Below are positions 35,685 through 44,536 of a DNA stretch of 64,000 bases, one piece after another. A program made the position numbers and the translations under genes. This DNA comes from Alkalibacillus silvisoli (GTDB lineage: Bacteria; Bacillota; Bacilli; Bacillales; Alkalibacillaceae). Within the stretch, counting starts at the first letter, position 1. Every line of letters begins with the position of its first letter. The stretch covers positions 72,293 to 136,292 of the forward strand of contig NZ_BAAACZ010000029.1 in NCBI RefSeq assembly GCF_039521975.1, written 5' to 3'. The notes below the pieces were generated by a model. That model worked only from the letters and a program-made list of their open reading frames with translations, searched no databases and was not told the DNA's origin.

Positions 35685-36923
35685 ATGCATAAATTCATCA
35701 CGTTTGAAATAAAGAAAGTCACAAAATCTGCATTTTTTTACATATTGCTAGCTTTATTAGTTCTAGTGGTTAGCGGCTATTTTATCTACAACTACATACA
35801 CACCGAACGGTTGGAAAGTTTAATCGAAGAAGCTAAGTTTAAAGTATCAGCTCATGAACGCTCTTTAGAAGAAAAGGGATTTGAAATAGGCGATGATTTA
35901 TCTGAAATTACAGATCAGGAGGAACGATTAATTATTGAAAGCCACATAAAGATTTTTGAGAGGAATCGAACAAGGCTTGAGGGGTATGAAAACCACGATT
36001 GGAAGAAAGTTGTAGGTGAAGAAATAAAATTAGGAGAACACTATTTTGATAGATTTCCAACGCAAGCGGAAGAACAAGTTTATACTTGGTCGACACACTT
36101 CAGTCGGGAAGTCCACTTAGAGCGTAACCGCTGGCTTCGAGACCGAGAGATTCGTCCTGTGTTTCCGATTGATTCCTCCACTGAATTAACGGTGTATGAT
36201 GAAGTGTTCGATTCAGAAATTGAAGAAGAAATTGCTCATATGGCTAGTAATATCCATTCATCATCGGGTTTTTATTTTTTATACCGCTTGTTTGAAATGT
36301 TTTTAACGGTATTCGGTGCGGCTTTTTTCTTATTCTTGTTTGGTAATGTCATGACGAGAGAAGGATTAGGGCAAAATGGGCCGATTCATTTTCTATATAC
36401 ACAACCTGTTCGACGTGGAGCTTTTTTTGTCAGTAAAGTTATCACAATTACACTAGTATCATTATTGACGGTTGTTGGTGTTGGCTTATTTTCATTATTG
36501 CTTGGAATCGTTTTTGATCGTTTGGGTGCATGGGATTATCCTGTGCTGATCTATGAACCAGAGTTCCAGTTTAGCTTTATACCGATGGGAATATTTTTAT
36601 TATGGTCAGCGTTGTTGTTCTTAATGGTACTCGTCTTCTGTTATGCTTGGTTGTTTTTATTTTCAGTATTAGCAAGACGAACATCGATTGCGATTGGTTT
36701 AACGTTAGCTGTCGTGTTTTTGGGTGTACAATTCAGTGACCAAATCGTCGGTGCTTATAACCCATTTTTATATTTTAATGTTTACGAAATAATCACGCTG
36801 GAAACAGCGTTGGTGCAGGAGAATTTTGACATCAATCTAGTCAATGGTGTTGTGTCACTTGGGGTTAGTAGTTTACTAATCTTAAGTTTGTCATATTTCA
36901 TATTGGGGGTGAGAATGAGATAA
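35685..36923 (+). CDS. ABC-2 type transporter permease, copy 1
   Basis: A 412-residue permease. One N-terminal membrane segment (about 15-33) is followed by a large external domain (about 34-185) and five further membrane segments to the end, with an RDREIRPVFP motif before them. This is the layout of ABC-2 permeases for peptides or antibiotics (BcrB/NatB-like). ATG 35685 aligns with the next paralogue's start and has GAGGGGAG upstream; an earlier frame start at 35664 is unlikely. It heads an operon of two permeases, an ATPase and a third permease. Confidence 0.85.
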   Translation: MHKFITFEIKKVTKSAFFYILLALLVLVVSGYFIYNYIHTERLESLIEEAKFKVSAHERSLEEKGFEIGDDLSEITDQEERLIIESHIKIFERNRTRLEGYENHDWKKVVGEEIKLGEHYFDRFPTQAEEQVYTWSTHFSREVHLERNRWLRDREIRPVFPIDSSTELTVYDEVFDSEIEEEIAHMASNIHSSSGFYFLYRLFEMFLTVFGAAFFLFLFGNVMTREGLGQNGPIHFLYTQPVRRGAFFVSKVITITLVSLLTVVGVGLFSLLLGIVFDRLGAWDYPVLIYEPEFQFSFIPMGIFLLWSALLFLMVLVFCYAWLFLFSVLARRTSIAIGLTLAVVFLGVQFSDQIVGAYNPFLYFNVYEIITLETALVQENFDINLVNGVVSLGVSSLLILSLSYFILGVRMR

Positions 36924-37035
36924 AGTGATGTAATTTTTTCCAATTTTAAGAAGGTATTATGTAAGTGGATGTAGAATTATGTACAATGTGTTTGGAAATT
37001 TTTGATAATTACTGTGAGGGGAGGGCTATAGATTA

Positions 37036-38274
37036 ATGATTAAATTTATATTTTTTGAAATGAAGAAAGCCACAAAATCTGCATTTTTTTACATGTTGCT
37101 AGCTTTATTAGTTCTAGTGGTTAGTGGCTATTTTATCTACAATTACATACAAACTGAACGAGTTGAAGACATGGTAGAAGAGGCAGAGCGGCAACTATTA
37201 GGTAGTGAAAGTTCTTTAGAAGAAATGGGGTTTGAAATAGGGGACGACATAAATGAAGTAGAAGACCCATTAGAAGCTAGTGAAATTGAAAATATTCTCA
37301 TGCAAATAGAAACAAGGGAAACAAGACTTCAAGGATATGAAGACCATGATTGGAAGAAAGTTGCACAAGTTGAGGTAGAGATGGGTGAAGAACATTTTGA
37401 AAGATTCCCAACACAAGCGGAAGAACAAGTTTATACTTGGATGACACACTTCAGTCGGGAAGTCCACTTAGAGCGTAACCGCTGGCTTCTAGATCGTGAG
37501 ATTAGACCTGTATTCCCAAATCATTCGTTTTCTGAATTAACGGTGTACGATGAAGTGTTTGATTCAGAGGTTGAAGAAGAAATTGCACATGACTTTAATA
37601 ATATCCATTCATCATCGGGCTTTTATTTTTTATACCGCTTGTTTGAATTGTTATTAACGGTATTCGGTGCTGCTTTTTTCTTATTCTTGTTTGGTAATGT
37701 TATGACGAGAGAAGGATTAGGGCAAAATGGGCCGATTCATTTTCTATATACACAACCTGTTCGACGTAGAACTGTTTTCGTCAGTAAAGTTATCACAGTT
37801 ACACTAGTATCATTATCGACTGTTTTAGGTGTTGGTTTATTTTCGTTATTGCTCGGAACAGTGTTCGACCGATTGGGTGCGTGGGATTATCCTGTGCTCA
37901 TCTATGAACCAGAGTTCCAGTTTAGTTTTATGCCGATGGGTGCCTTTTTACTATGGTCGGCGTTGTTGTTCTTAATGGTACTCGTCTTCTGTTATGCTTG
38001 GTTGTTTTTATTTTCAGTATTAGTAAGACGAACATCGATTGCGATTGGTTTAACGTTAGCTGTCGTGTTCTTGGGTGTACAATTTAGTGACCAAATCGTC
38101 GGCGCTTATAACCCATTTTTATATTTTGATGTGTACGAAATAATCACGTTTGAAACAGCGTTGGTGCAGGAGAATTTTGACATCAACTTAGTTAATGGAG
38201 TTGTGTCACTTGGGGTTAGTAGTTTACTAATTTTAGTCGTGTCGTATTTTGTGATGAAAGTGAAAATGAAGTAG
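37036..38274 (+). CDS. ABC-2 type transporter permease, copy 2 (tandem paralogue)
   Basis: A 412-residue permease, the same length and plan as the previous gene. The membrane half is nearly identical in protein and largely in DNA, while the external domain (about 34-110) differs most. This pattern fits duplication followed by divergence of the exposed part, possibly with gene conversion in the rest. It has GAGGGGAGG upstream and lies 15 bp before the ATPase gene, its likely partner. Confidence 0.85.
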   Translation: MIKFIFFEMKKATKSAFFYMLLALLVLVVSGYFIYNYIQTERVEDMVEEAERQLLGSESSLEEMGFEIGDDINEVEDPLEASEIENILMQIETRETRLQGYEDHDWKKVAQVEVEMGEEHFERFPTQAEEQVYTWMTHFSREVHLERNRWLLDREIRPVFPNHSFSELTVYDEVFDSEVEEEIAHDFNNIHSSSGFYFLYRLFELLLTVFGAAFFLFLFGNVMTREGLGQNGPIHFLYTQPVRRRTVFVSKVITVTLVSLSTVLGVGLFSLLLGTVFDRLGAWDYPVLIYEPEFQFSFMPMGAFLLWSALLFLMVLVFCYAWLFLFSVLVRRTSIAIGLTLAVVFLGVQFSDQIVGAYNPFLYFDVYEIITFETALVQENFDINLVNGVVSLGVSSLLILVVSYFVMKVKMK

Positions 38275-38289
38275 TGAGGGGGTTTTTGT

Positions 38290-39174
38290 ATGATTGTTAA
38301 AGTTGATGGTTTAAAGAAAAAGTACAAGAAGGATTGGGTTTTAAAAGGAATCGATATAGAAGTAGAAGAACCACAAATTATAGCGCTCGTCGGCCCAAAT
38401 GGATCGGGTAAGACAACGTTAATGAATTGCATGACGAATTTATTGACCTATGATCAAGGTGAGGTGGAATTGCTCGGTCAGAAAAATACTGATACGAAAA
38501 TTTTTAAAGACGTATCGTATCTTCAAGATAACCGGATTTTATACGGAACGTTAACCGCTTATGATCATTTGAAATTTATTTGCGATGTTCAAGGGTTACC
38601 GAAATCGAAAATTGAAGAAGTCGCTAAGCGCGTCGGGATGGAAAGTTACTTAAAGAAGCGCGTACAAAATTTCTCATTAGGGATGAAGCAGCATTTGTTG
38701 TTAGCGATGGTTATTATTAATGATCCTAAGGTATTGTTAATGGATGAGCCGCTAACAGGGCTGGATCCAACGAGTGCGATTGATATGCGTAATATTTTGT
38801 TAGAGCTAAGAGAAGAAGGAACGACGGTGATTGTTTCGTCGCATAACCTTGATGAAATTGATCGACTGACGAATAAAATATACTTTTTAAAAGATGGCGC
38901 GCTTTTGAAAGAGTCACTTGAACAATTTGCAACCAAAGAATATTACTTAACGGTTGATGATTTGGAAAAGGCTAAAGGTGTTTTAGAAGAAGCAGCCGTT
39001 CCATTTTCAATTTATAATCAAGAACAAGTAACATTTGAAGAAACAGATGTTGAACTTCAGACTGTCATTGATCATTTAAATAAGCAGGGTGTAGCAATTT
39101 TAGATATTGAAAATGAACGTGTTGGTGCTGAAAAGCGCTATCGTGAGCTGTTTGAAGGGGACGCATCTGTATGA
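38290..39174 (+). CDS. ABC transporter ATP-binding protein
   Basis: A 294-residue ATPase with Walker A GPNGSGKTT, signature-type FSLGMKQH and Walker B VLLMDEPLTGLD, then an H-loop SSHNLDEI. The C-terminal ~80 residues are the accessory domain usual in BcrA/CcmA-like exporter ATPases. It should energise the permeases on either side. Its stop overlaps the next start as ATGA, so the two genes are coupled. Confidence 0.9.
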   Translation: MIVKVDGLKKKYKKDWVLKGIDIEVEEPQIIALVGPNGSGKTTLMNCMTNLLTYDQGEVELLGQKNTDTKIFKDVSYLQDNRILYGTLTAYDHLKFICDVQGLPKSKIEEVAKRVGMESYLKKRVQNFSLGMKQHLLLAMVIINDPKVLLMDEPLTGLDPTSAIDMRNILLELREEGTTVIVSSHNLDEIDRLTNKIYFLKDGALLKESLEQFATKEYYLTVDDLEKAKGVLEEAAVPFSIYNQEQVTFEETDVELQTVIDHLNKQGVAILDIENERVGAEKRYRELFEGDASV

Positions 39175-40304
39175 AGTTACTAGTCTTTGAATTTAAAAAA
39201 ATGTTCTTTTCGAAAAAGTTTTTAGTTTTATTGGCTTTTTTAGTCGCGTTAGTAGTACTGTTGTTTTTTCGAAATGTTATTTTAGAAGATTATGTTTTAG
39301 ATGAGAAGCAGTCGAACTATAGCTATTTAGTAGAAGTTAGCGAGATGAATAATCGCACTTATACTAGACAGCTTGAACAAGATCTTGAAGAAGGAACAGA
39401 AGAATATGAAGAAATAGAAATGCGTCAAGAGATGAACTTGGATCTTTTAAATACAGCTGATGAACTGCATAGTTTAGTTGGGACAGATGAATGGCAGCAG
39501 CAATTAAATGTTGAAATATCTTTTATGGAACAAGTAAGAGAATACCGTATGGCAGAGGGGGAGTACCCCATTTCTGAAGAGGAAATTCGTCATACGATTG
39601 CGTTGAACCAACAACTTTTAGCACAAGGCATTCCGAAAGAAATTGAGAACTATAGCCAAGCGCCACCAAACTTTTTACTCCAAGTCGTTAATTTATGGGT
39701 GACGTTAGGTGCATTGGTGGTTGTATTACTACTAATTGGTGACTTGATGACGAATGAATTTGAAAGTCGTTCAATTAACTTATTGTTCACGCAACCATTT
39801 AATCGTGCGCATATTATTGTGAGTAAATTTGTAAGCTCGCTGATTGTATACTTAATCGTTTCAGTGGTTGTGTTGTTGACCCCACTGGGAGTTAGTTATC
39901 TGTTTGGGACAGAAGGCGATTTCCAATACCCAGTTATTATTGAAGTAGATGGTGTTTTAAGGGCGTTGACGGCTGTTGATTATGCTGTGCAAGCTGTTGG
40001 ATTAATGAGTGTGATGGTCGTGTTCATGATTTCACTTTATTTATTTTACAGCTTGATATTTAAACAAACGATTTTGACGCTGTTTGTATTGTTAGGGACA
40101 TTATTGTTAGGCTACGTTTTAACAGCAGCTATTTCTATGGATGCTTTGGCGTGGTTTAATCCGTTTAAATATGTCTTACCTGAACAAGTTATTTTAACGC
40201 AAGAAAATGAGAGGTGGTATGATGCGATTCCAGTCACATTAATCGTATCAGGTGTACTGCTTTTCATTGCTTCACGAAAAATTAAAACGAGTAAAGTTGA
40301 TTAA
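39171..40304 (+). CDS. ABC-2 type transporter permease, third subunit
   Basis: A 377-residue membrane protein with the same plan as the two upstream permeases: one N-terminal membrane segment, an external domain (about 37-175) and five C-terminal segments, but clearly divergent in sequence (the FESRSINLLFTQPFNRAHI loop corresponds to LGQNGPIHFLYTQPVRR in the others). It could form a heterodimer with either upstream permease. It is the last gene of the operon. Confidence 0.85.
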   Translation: MKLLVFEFKKMFFSKKFLVLLAFLVALVVLLFFRNVILEDYVLDEKQSNYSYLVEVSEMNNRTYTRQLEQDLEEGTEEYEEIEMRQEMNLDLLNTADELHSLVGTDEWQQQLNVEISFMEQVREYRMAEGEYPISEEEIRHTIALNQQLLAQGIPKEIENYSQAPPNFLLQVVNLWVTLGALVVVLLLIGDLMTNEFESRSINLLFTQPFNRAHIIVSKFVSSLIVYLIVSVVVLLTPLGVSYLFGTEGDFQYPVIIEVDGVLRALTAVDYAVQAVGLMSVMVVFMISLYLFYSLIFKQTILTLFVLLGTLLLGYVLTAAISMDALAWFNPFKYVLPEQVILTQENERWYDAIPVTLIVSGVLLFIASRKIKTSKVD

Positions 40305-40307
40305 GGA

Positions 40308-40347
40308 AACCCATGACAGCTTAGGTGGCTGTCGTGGGTTTTATCTT
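40308..40347 (+). terminator. Terminator after the ABC operon
   Basis: AACCCATGACAGC (40308-40320) pairs with GCTGTCGTGGGTT (40328-40340) with one G-U pair; the T tail is short (TTATCTT). Confidence 0.75.
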
Positions 40348-40384
40348 GTGTGGGGGTGGATTTTCGGGCTTTGGGTTTGTTTTT

Positions 40385-40565
40385 GTTCGGCAATAACGGT
40401 AGTTTGTCCGACACTAAGTGGCAGTCGTCCGACAATTATGGTAGTTAGTCCGACATTAAGTGGTTGTCGTCCGGCAATTATGGTAGTTAGTCCGACATTA
40501 AGTGGTTGTCGTCCGGCAATTATGGCAGTTAGTCCGACACTAAGTGGCTGTCATCCCATAATTAG
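40385..40565 (-). repeat. Phased intergenic repeat array D (GTCC/GGAC core, 21-bp period)
   Basis: GTCC (ATCC in the last) begins at 40406, 40427, 40448, 40469, 40490, 40511, 40532 and 40553, exactly 21 bp apart eight times. Two alternating 21-bp half-units make a 42-bp higher-order repeat. Read on the minus strand, one half-unit is ATAATTGYCGGACGAC and the array ends with TTATTGCCGAAC. It lies between the converging ABC operon and ku genes. A 105-codon frame across it is a by-product of the repeat. Confidence 0.9.
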
Positions 40566-40612
40566 TTAGATTAATTCGGTGAAAAGTACGCCTCATCCGG
40601 TGAAACTCCTCA

Positions 40613-41470
40613 TTAACCACTCTTCTTTTTGCCTGAGGCTGTGGTTGTCTTTTTCTTTTGTCCTCCTCCAGTAGACTTTTTCTTCTTCTGACCGCCTTTT
40701 TTCGTTTTGTTAAGCGACTTCTCTAATGCGTCCATTAAGTCGGTAACGTTGTCTGGTTTTTCTGGCTCTTTCGCTGTGGCAACTTCTTCGCCTTCTTTCT
40801 TCTTCTCTATTAGGTCCAACAAAGCTGTGCGGTATTCATCAGTATATTTCTCAGGGTCGAATTCAGTTGTCAGCTGGTCAATCAACATTTTCGCTGTTTC
40901 TAATTCTTTTTCCACAACGTTATCTTCCTCTGGGACATTCGGTACTTCACCAACGTCTCGGACTTCATCTGGATAGTGGATCGTCTCCATGACAATTGTA
41001 TTATTATAAATTCGCACGACAGCTAAATGTTCTTTTGAGCGGATTGTAATTTTAGCGAGTCCAATTTTACCGCTATCTTCTAAAGCTTGGCGCAGTAAAG
41101 AATAAGCTTTACCACCACCTTCATTCGGTGATAAGTAATAGCTACGGTCAAAATATATAGGATCGATCTCGTCTAACTTTACAAAGTCCACGATTTCAAC
41201 AGATTTATCGTCTTTAGCTTCTTTTAAATTTTCCAAGTCTTCAGCTTCTAAAATAACGAATTTATTCTTCGTATATTCAAACCCTTTGACAATATCATCG
41301 TTCGCCACTTCTGTCTCACAAACCGGGCACGTCTTTTCATACTTAACAGGGGATTGGCATTCCTTGTGTAAATTACGTAATTTAATATCCTTGCTTTCCG
41401 TTGCAGAATGTAGCTTGACTGGAATGTTGACTAGGCCAAAGCTTATCGTCCCTTTCCACATTGTATGCAT
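40613..41470 (-). CDS. ku: Ku DNA end-binding protein
   Basis: A protein of 285 residues with the bacterial Ku core: MHTMWKGTISFGLVNIPVKLHSAT at the start, CQSPVKYEKTCPVCE, and an acidic region near 190. The tail (about 240-285) is extremely lysine-rich (KKGGQKKKKSTGGGQKKK), as in Ku proteins that use the tail to bind DNA. It acts with LigD in non-homologous end joining, in Bacillus mainly in spores. ATG 41470 is chosen because MHT...WKG is the standard start and AGGAG precedes it. Confidence 0.95.
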   Translation of the reverse strand: MHTMWKGTISFGLVNIPVKLHSATESKDIKLRNLHKECQSPVKYEKTCPVCETEVANDDIVKGFEYTKNKFVILEAEDLENLKEAKDDKSVEIVDFVKLDEIDPIYFDRSYYLSPNEGGGKAYSLLRQALEDSGKIGLAKITIRSKEHLAVVRIYNNTIVMETIHYPDEVRDVGEVPNVPEEDNVVEKELETAKMLIDQLTTEFDPEKYTDEYRTALLDLIEKKKEGEEVATAKEPEKPDNVTDLMDALEKSLNKTKKGGQKKKKSTGGGQKKKTTTASGKKKSG

Positions 41471-41565
41471 CACGATCAACTCCTTTATTGGTTATCATTT
41501 CTCGTTTAGTGATAAAAATGCACCTTTACGTTAAAAATAACGATGTAAAATTGGAGGTGCGCGCT

Positions 41566-43323
41566 ATGTGGAAGCCAATGTTGCTGACACTTGTTGATGA
41601 AATGCCGTTGGGTAACAATTGGGTGTATGAAGTGAAATATGATGGGTTTCGTTGTGGGCTTGAGTGGGCTGAAGAAGGGGTGAAATTGTGGAGTCGTAAT
41701 GGTAATGACTTTACAGCACAGTTCCCTGAAATTACGGCTTGGTGTGAAGAACATGCTAAATCGATTAAATCTTACTTGCCATTATTTCTAGATGGTGAAT
41801 TAGTCGTGTTGGATTCAGAACTAAAAGGGAACTTCTCACTTATTCAAACGCGTGGCCGCATGTCATCGAAAGACCGAATCAGAAGTGTCAGTCAAAAAAG
41901 ACCCGCGACGTTTATGGCATTTGACCTCTTGCAATTTAAAGGAAAAAGTTTAGAAAATCAGCTTCTACATAAAAGGCGCAGTCAATTAGAGGAACTTTTT
42001 AACGAGCTTGATTTAGGTTCATTCAGTTATAACGAGAGATTAAACGTCGTAAAACAATACGGTTATCCGCAAAAAATATGGCAAGATGTGCAGTTGCATC
42101 AAGGTGAAGGTGTTGTGGCTAAAAACGAACGCTCTAAAGTGACAAGTGGGGAGCGCTCTGAGCAGTGGCAAAAGGTTAAAAATTGGCGGACGGTTACAGG
42201 CTTTTTGACTAAGTGGAATATGGAGAATGACTACTTTGATGTGTCGGTTTATAGAATTAGTGAGTTGATTCTACTAGGTAAGCTGAAACACGGCTTTTCC
42301 GATGAACAAAAAGAAACACTGAAGGCTTTTATTTATGAAAATGGAGAAAAAATAAACACAAAAACGTGGGAGATTCCGCCGAGTGTTTGCATAGAGCTTC
42401 ACTGTTTAGAAGCAAAAGACCATGAGCTGCGCGAGCCCGTGTTTCATCAATTTCGATTTGACTTAGAGCCAGGTGATTGTACGTGGGAGCGTGTGCGAGA
42501 AGGGTTAGGGCAGTTGCCGGAGTCAGTTGAGATTTCTAAGCCAAATAAGTTGCTATTCAAACAGTTTAACAAACGCGATTTTGTCTTGTACTTACGCGAA
42601 GTCGCGCCACTTTTACTTCCGAGATTACAAAACAAACGACTGACGATGATTCGTTTTCCAGACGGTGTTGAGGATCATTCATTTTATCAAAAACATTTGC
42701 CAGATTATGCACCTGACTTTATCCAAACAGTGCCGGGTGATGAGGAAGATGAGGATATCATTTGTCAAGATTTGCAGACATTGCTTTGGTTCGGCAACCA
42801 TGCGGCAATTGAGTATCATGTGCCTTTTAACACAATTGACTCCGAGTTACCCGATGAAATGGTGTTTGATTTAGACCCACCGACTTTAAAACAGTTTCCG
42901 TTAGCGGTTTTCGCAGCACAGTTGATCAAAGAAATGTGTGAGCATCAAGGGTATGACGTGTATGTGAAAACGTCTGGGAAAACGGGCTTGCAATTACACA
43001 TTCCGTTAGATGAAGAGCTGACTTATGATGACACGCGCGAATTTATGGAAGCAGTGGCGAAAGTGCTCGTTGAAAAATACCCTGATCAATTTACAATCGA
43101 ACGGTTGAAGAAAAATCGTGGCAACCGACTATACATCGATTATATTCAGCACGCACCTGGCAAAACGATTATCGCACCTTACTCTCCACGGGCGACAAAG
43201 GAAGGGACAGTGGCGACACCCCTTTTTTGGGATGAGGTTAACGATTCACTTGACCCACGTGATTATACGATGGATGTTATTTCGAAGCGGTTAAATGAGA
43301 GAGGGTGCCCGTTTTGGAGGTAG
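41566..43323 (+). CDS. ligD: ATP-dependent DNA ligase D, ligase-polymerase form
   Basis: A 585-residue end-joining enzyme. The N-terminal ligase domain has the adenylated lysine K24 in EVKYDGFR, plus FLDGELVVLD and a later KVKNW motif. A C-terminal primase-polymerase domain (about 320-585) has FDLDPP metal ligands, KTSGKTGLQLHIPL and RLYIDYIQHAPGKTI. No phosphoesterase domain is present, as in B. subtilis LigD. ATG 41566 follows GGAGGTG; the open frame upstream overlaps ku and is not coding. It is divergent from ku with a 95-bp gap. Confidence 0.95.
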   Translation: MWKPMLLTLVDEMPLGNNWVYEVKYDGFRCGLEWAEEGVKLWSRNGNDFTAQFPEITAWCEEHAKSIKSYLPLFLDGELVVLDSELKGNFSLIQTRGRMSSKDRIRSVSQKRPATFMAFDLLQFKGKSLENQLLHKRRSQLEELFNELDLGSFSYNERLNVVKQYGYPQKIWQDVQLHQGEGVVAKNERSKVTSGERSEQWQKVKNWRTVTGFLTKWNMENDYFDVSVYRISELILLGKLKHGFSDEQKETLKAFIYENGEKINTKTWEIPPSVCIELHCLEAKDHELREPVFHQFRFDLEPGDCTWERVREGLGQLPESVEISKPNKLLFKQFNKRDFVLYLREVAPLLLPRLQNKRLTMIRFPDGVEDHSFYQKHLPDYAPDFIQTVPGDEEDEDIICQDLQTLLWFGNHAAIEYHVPFNTIDSELPDEMVFDLDPPTLKQFPLAVFAAQLIKEMCEHQGYDVYVKTSGKTGLQLHIPLDEELTYDDTREFMEAVAKVLVEKYPDQFTIERLKKNRGNRLYIDYIQHAPGKTIIAPYSPRATKEGTVATPLFWDEVNDSLDPRDYTMDVISKRLNERGCPFWR

Positions 43324-43329
43324 ATTTTA

Positions 43330-43361
43330 TTGAGATCGGCGCAAATGTCGATCTTTTTTGT
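43330..43361 (+). terminator. Terminator after ligD
   Basis: AGATCGGC pairs with GTCGATCT (one G-U) and is followed by TTTTTTG. Confidence 0.75.
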
Positions 43362-43475
43362 TTTGAATTTATTTCAGAAAATTTCGTTTTAAACACTTCC
43401 TACTTGGAATATTATGTTATTCTTTTAAAGAAGGAAAAATGAGAAAATCATGCGGATATAAATAGGAAGTGATTT

Positions 43476-43616
43476 ATGTCTAAAAGATACTTATCCTATT
43501 TATTAGATGGAGATGAGTCCATATAATACATAACGATGCTCATATTAAACGTCCTCAGCATAATAGCAGTTTTAGTGACACTCTTATTTGAGAGGAAAGT
43601 TAAACAGATTAAGTAG
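43476..43616 (+). pseudogene. Small membrane-protein gene broken by an in-frame stop
   Basis: ATG with AGGAAG six bases upstream opens MSKRYLSYLLDGDESI, then TAA (43524-43526), and the same frame continues as a hydrophobic helix (MLILNVLSIIAVLVTLLFE) with a basic end (RKVKQIK) and a stop. The ribosome site, unbroken frame after the TAA and transmembrane pattern suggest a 46-residue gene with one nonsense change. No family is recognised. Confidence 0.45.
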
Positions 43617-43695
43617 CAATATTGTGTTTTCGTGACAGCATAGATAAATAAATTCCATATTCCATTAACGGAGATAGTGTTAATGGAAGAAGAGA

Positions 43696-43899
43696 ATGAA
43701 AGTTGGTGGTCATATGTTTAAGGAAAGTATTAGATTACCGTTAATATTTTTTGTAGTAGCAAATGTTTGGCAGCTAATTGTTAACAATGAGGTTCAGTGG
43801 GTTGATAATGCAGGAGTATCTTTTATAATGTTTTTGATTATTCTATTTATAAATTGGTCCAAAAAACCCTATATATGGAAGGAAGACAATAGTAAATAA
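43696..43899 (+). CDS. Small two-helix membrane protein, unknown
   Basis: A protein of up to 67 residues with two hydrophobic segments (about 13-29 and 41-53) and a charged C-terminus (KKPYIWKEDNSK). Either ATG 43696 or ATG 43714 (MFKESIRLPL) may be the start; neither has a strong ribosome site. No family is recognised. It is the first of a series of single accessory genes. Confidence 0.5.
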   Translation: MKVGGHMFKESIRLPLIFFVVANVWQLIVNNEVQWVDNAGVSFIMFLIILFINWSKKPYIWKEDNSK

Positions 43900-43914
43900 T
43901 AGGAGTTTATTACG

Positions 43915-43946
43915 ACTAACGGAGCGGTAGTTTAATAAAGGCTTTG
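43915..43946 (+). repeat. Recurring gene-boundary motif, copy 1
   Basis: ACTAACGGAGCGGTAGTTTA plus ATAAAGGCTT here resembles a segment 0.5 kb on (44427-44461: AAACGGGGGC, then TAGTT, AATAAA and CTT). Both follow a short accessory gene. I recall similar CTAACGGGGGCA...TAGTT...AATAAA strings between accessory genes of Bacillus, but cannot verify this. Confidence 0.4.
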
Positions 43947-44040
43947 TTTGTATTGATCAACTAAAGAAGCAGAATCCTTGAAGAAGGAGTATTTATTTGT
44001 TCAAAGAGTTTATCTGCAGAAATTATTTGGGGGTGCTTTC

Positions 44041-44410
44041 TTGAAAAGGGTATTAATATTAATTTTACTTAATTGTGATTTTGGGAGCTTGTATTCAGCA
44101 AGAGAATGATTCCTCTGGAGAAAGACACGAAGGTATCATTGTTGACATTGAGAAGGATACTTTTGGTGAAATAAAGTATATCGTATTATCTTTGCCAAGT
44201 GTGGAAGACATTGATATTTCGGGTAAATCAAGAGAGGAACTAATTGGACTTGCACAAGAAAATGATGGTGTTTTCTATCACCTCAGCCAAGAAGCATACG
44301 AAGAATTGGATTTAGAAATAGGTAAACGAATAATTGGCTATTATAGTGCTGTCGGAGAATCAAACCCTCCCGTGCTTCTTACTGATAAAATAGAGGTAAT
44401 TTCACAATGA
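44041..44410 (+). pseudogene. DUF3221-like lipoprotein gene with a frameshift in the signal peptide
   Basis: TTG with GGGGGTG upstream begins MKRVLILILL, then a one-base shift in the TTTTACTTAATT stretch is needed to reach IVILGAC, a lipobox, and the 100-residue mature part. The intact-looking portion from GTG 44075 reads HEGIIVDIEKDTFG... and ends YYSAVGESNPPVLLTDKIEVI, resembling DUF3221 lipoproteins. As it stands, a GTG-started protein would lack a proper signal. It may be a true lesion or a read error. Confidence 0.6.
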
Positions 44411-44426
44411 TTATTATGACTTTATT

Positions 44427-44461
44427 AAACAAACGGGGGCAAATAGTTAAATAAAAGTCTT
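44427..44461 (+). repeat. Recurring gene-boundary motif, copy 2
   Basis: This is the second clear copy of the motif at 43915: AACGGGGGC, TAGTT, AATAAA and CTT in the same order and nearly the same spacing. A weaker third version (CTAACTGGGCG, TTAACT) lies at 47538-47563 after the DUF4260 gene. Confidence 0.4.
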
Positions 44462-44536
44462 ACACAATCGATTTATAATTCCATTTTTTTAAAAATTTTG
44501 GTTCAGAAAATTATGATATTAAAGGTGGCGATTAAT

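Noticed and set aside
40252..40569. A 105-codon frame rich in SPTLSGCRPAIM repeats
   Set aside because: It is the translation of the 42-bp DNA repeat (array D), begins inside the permease gene and has no ribosome site.
41461..41565. N-terminal extension of LigD
   Set aside because: The extra 35 codons overlap the divergent ku start region and precede the strong GGAGGTG-ATG that gives the standard N-terminus.
34344..43323. Prophage or integrative element
   Set aside because: No integrase, transposase, phage structural gene or attachment-site duplication is visible around this accessory block.
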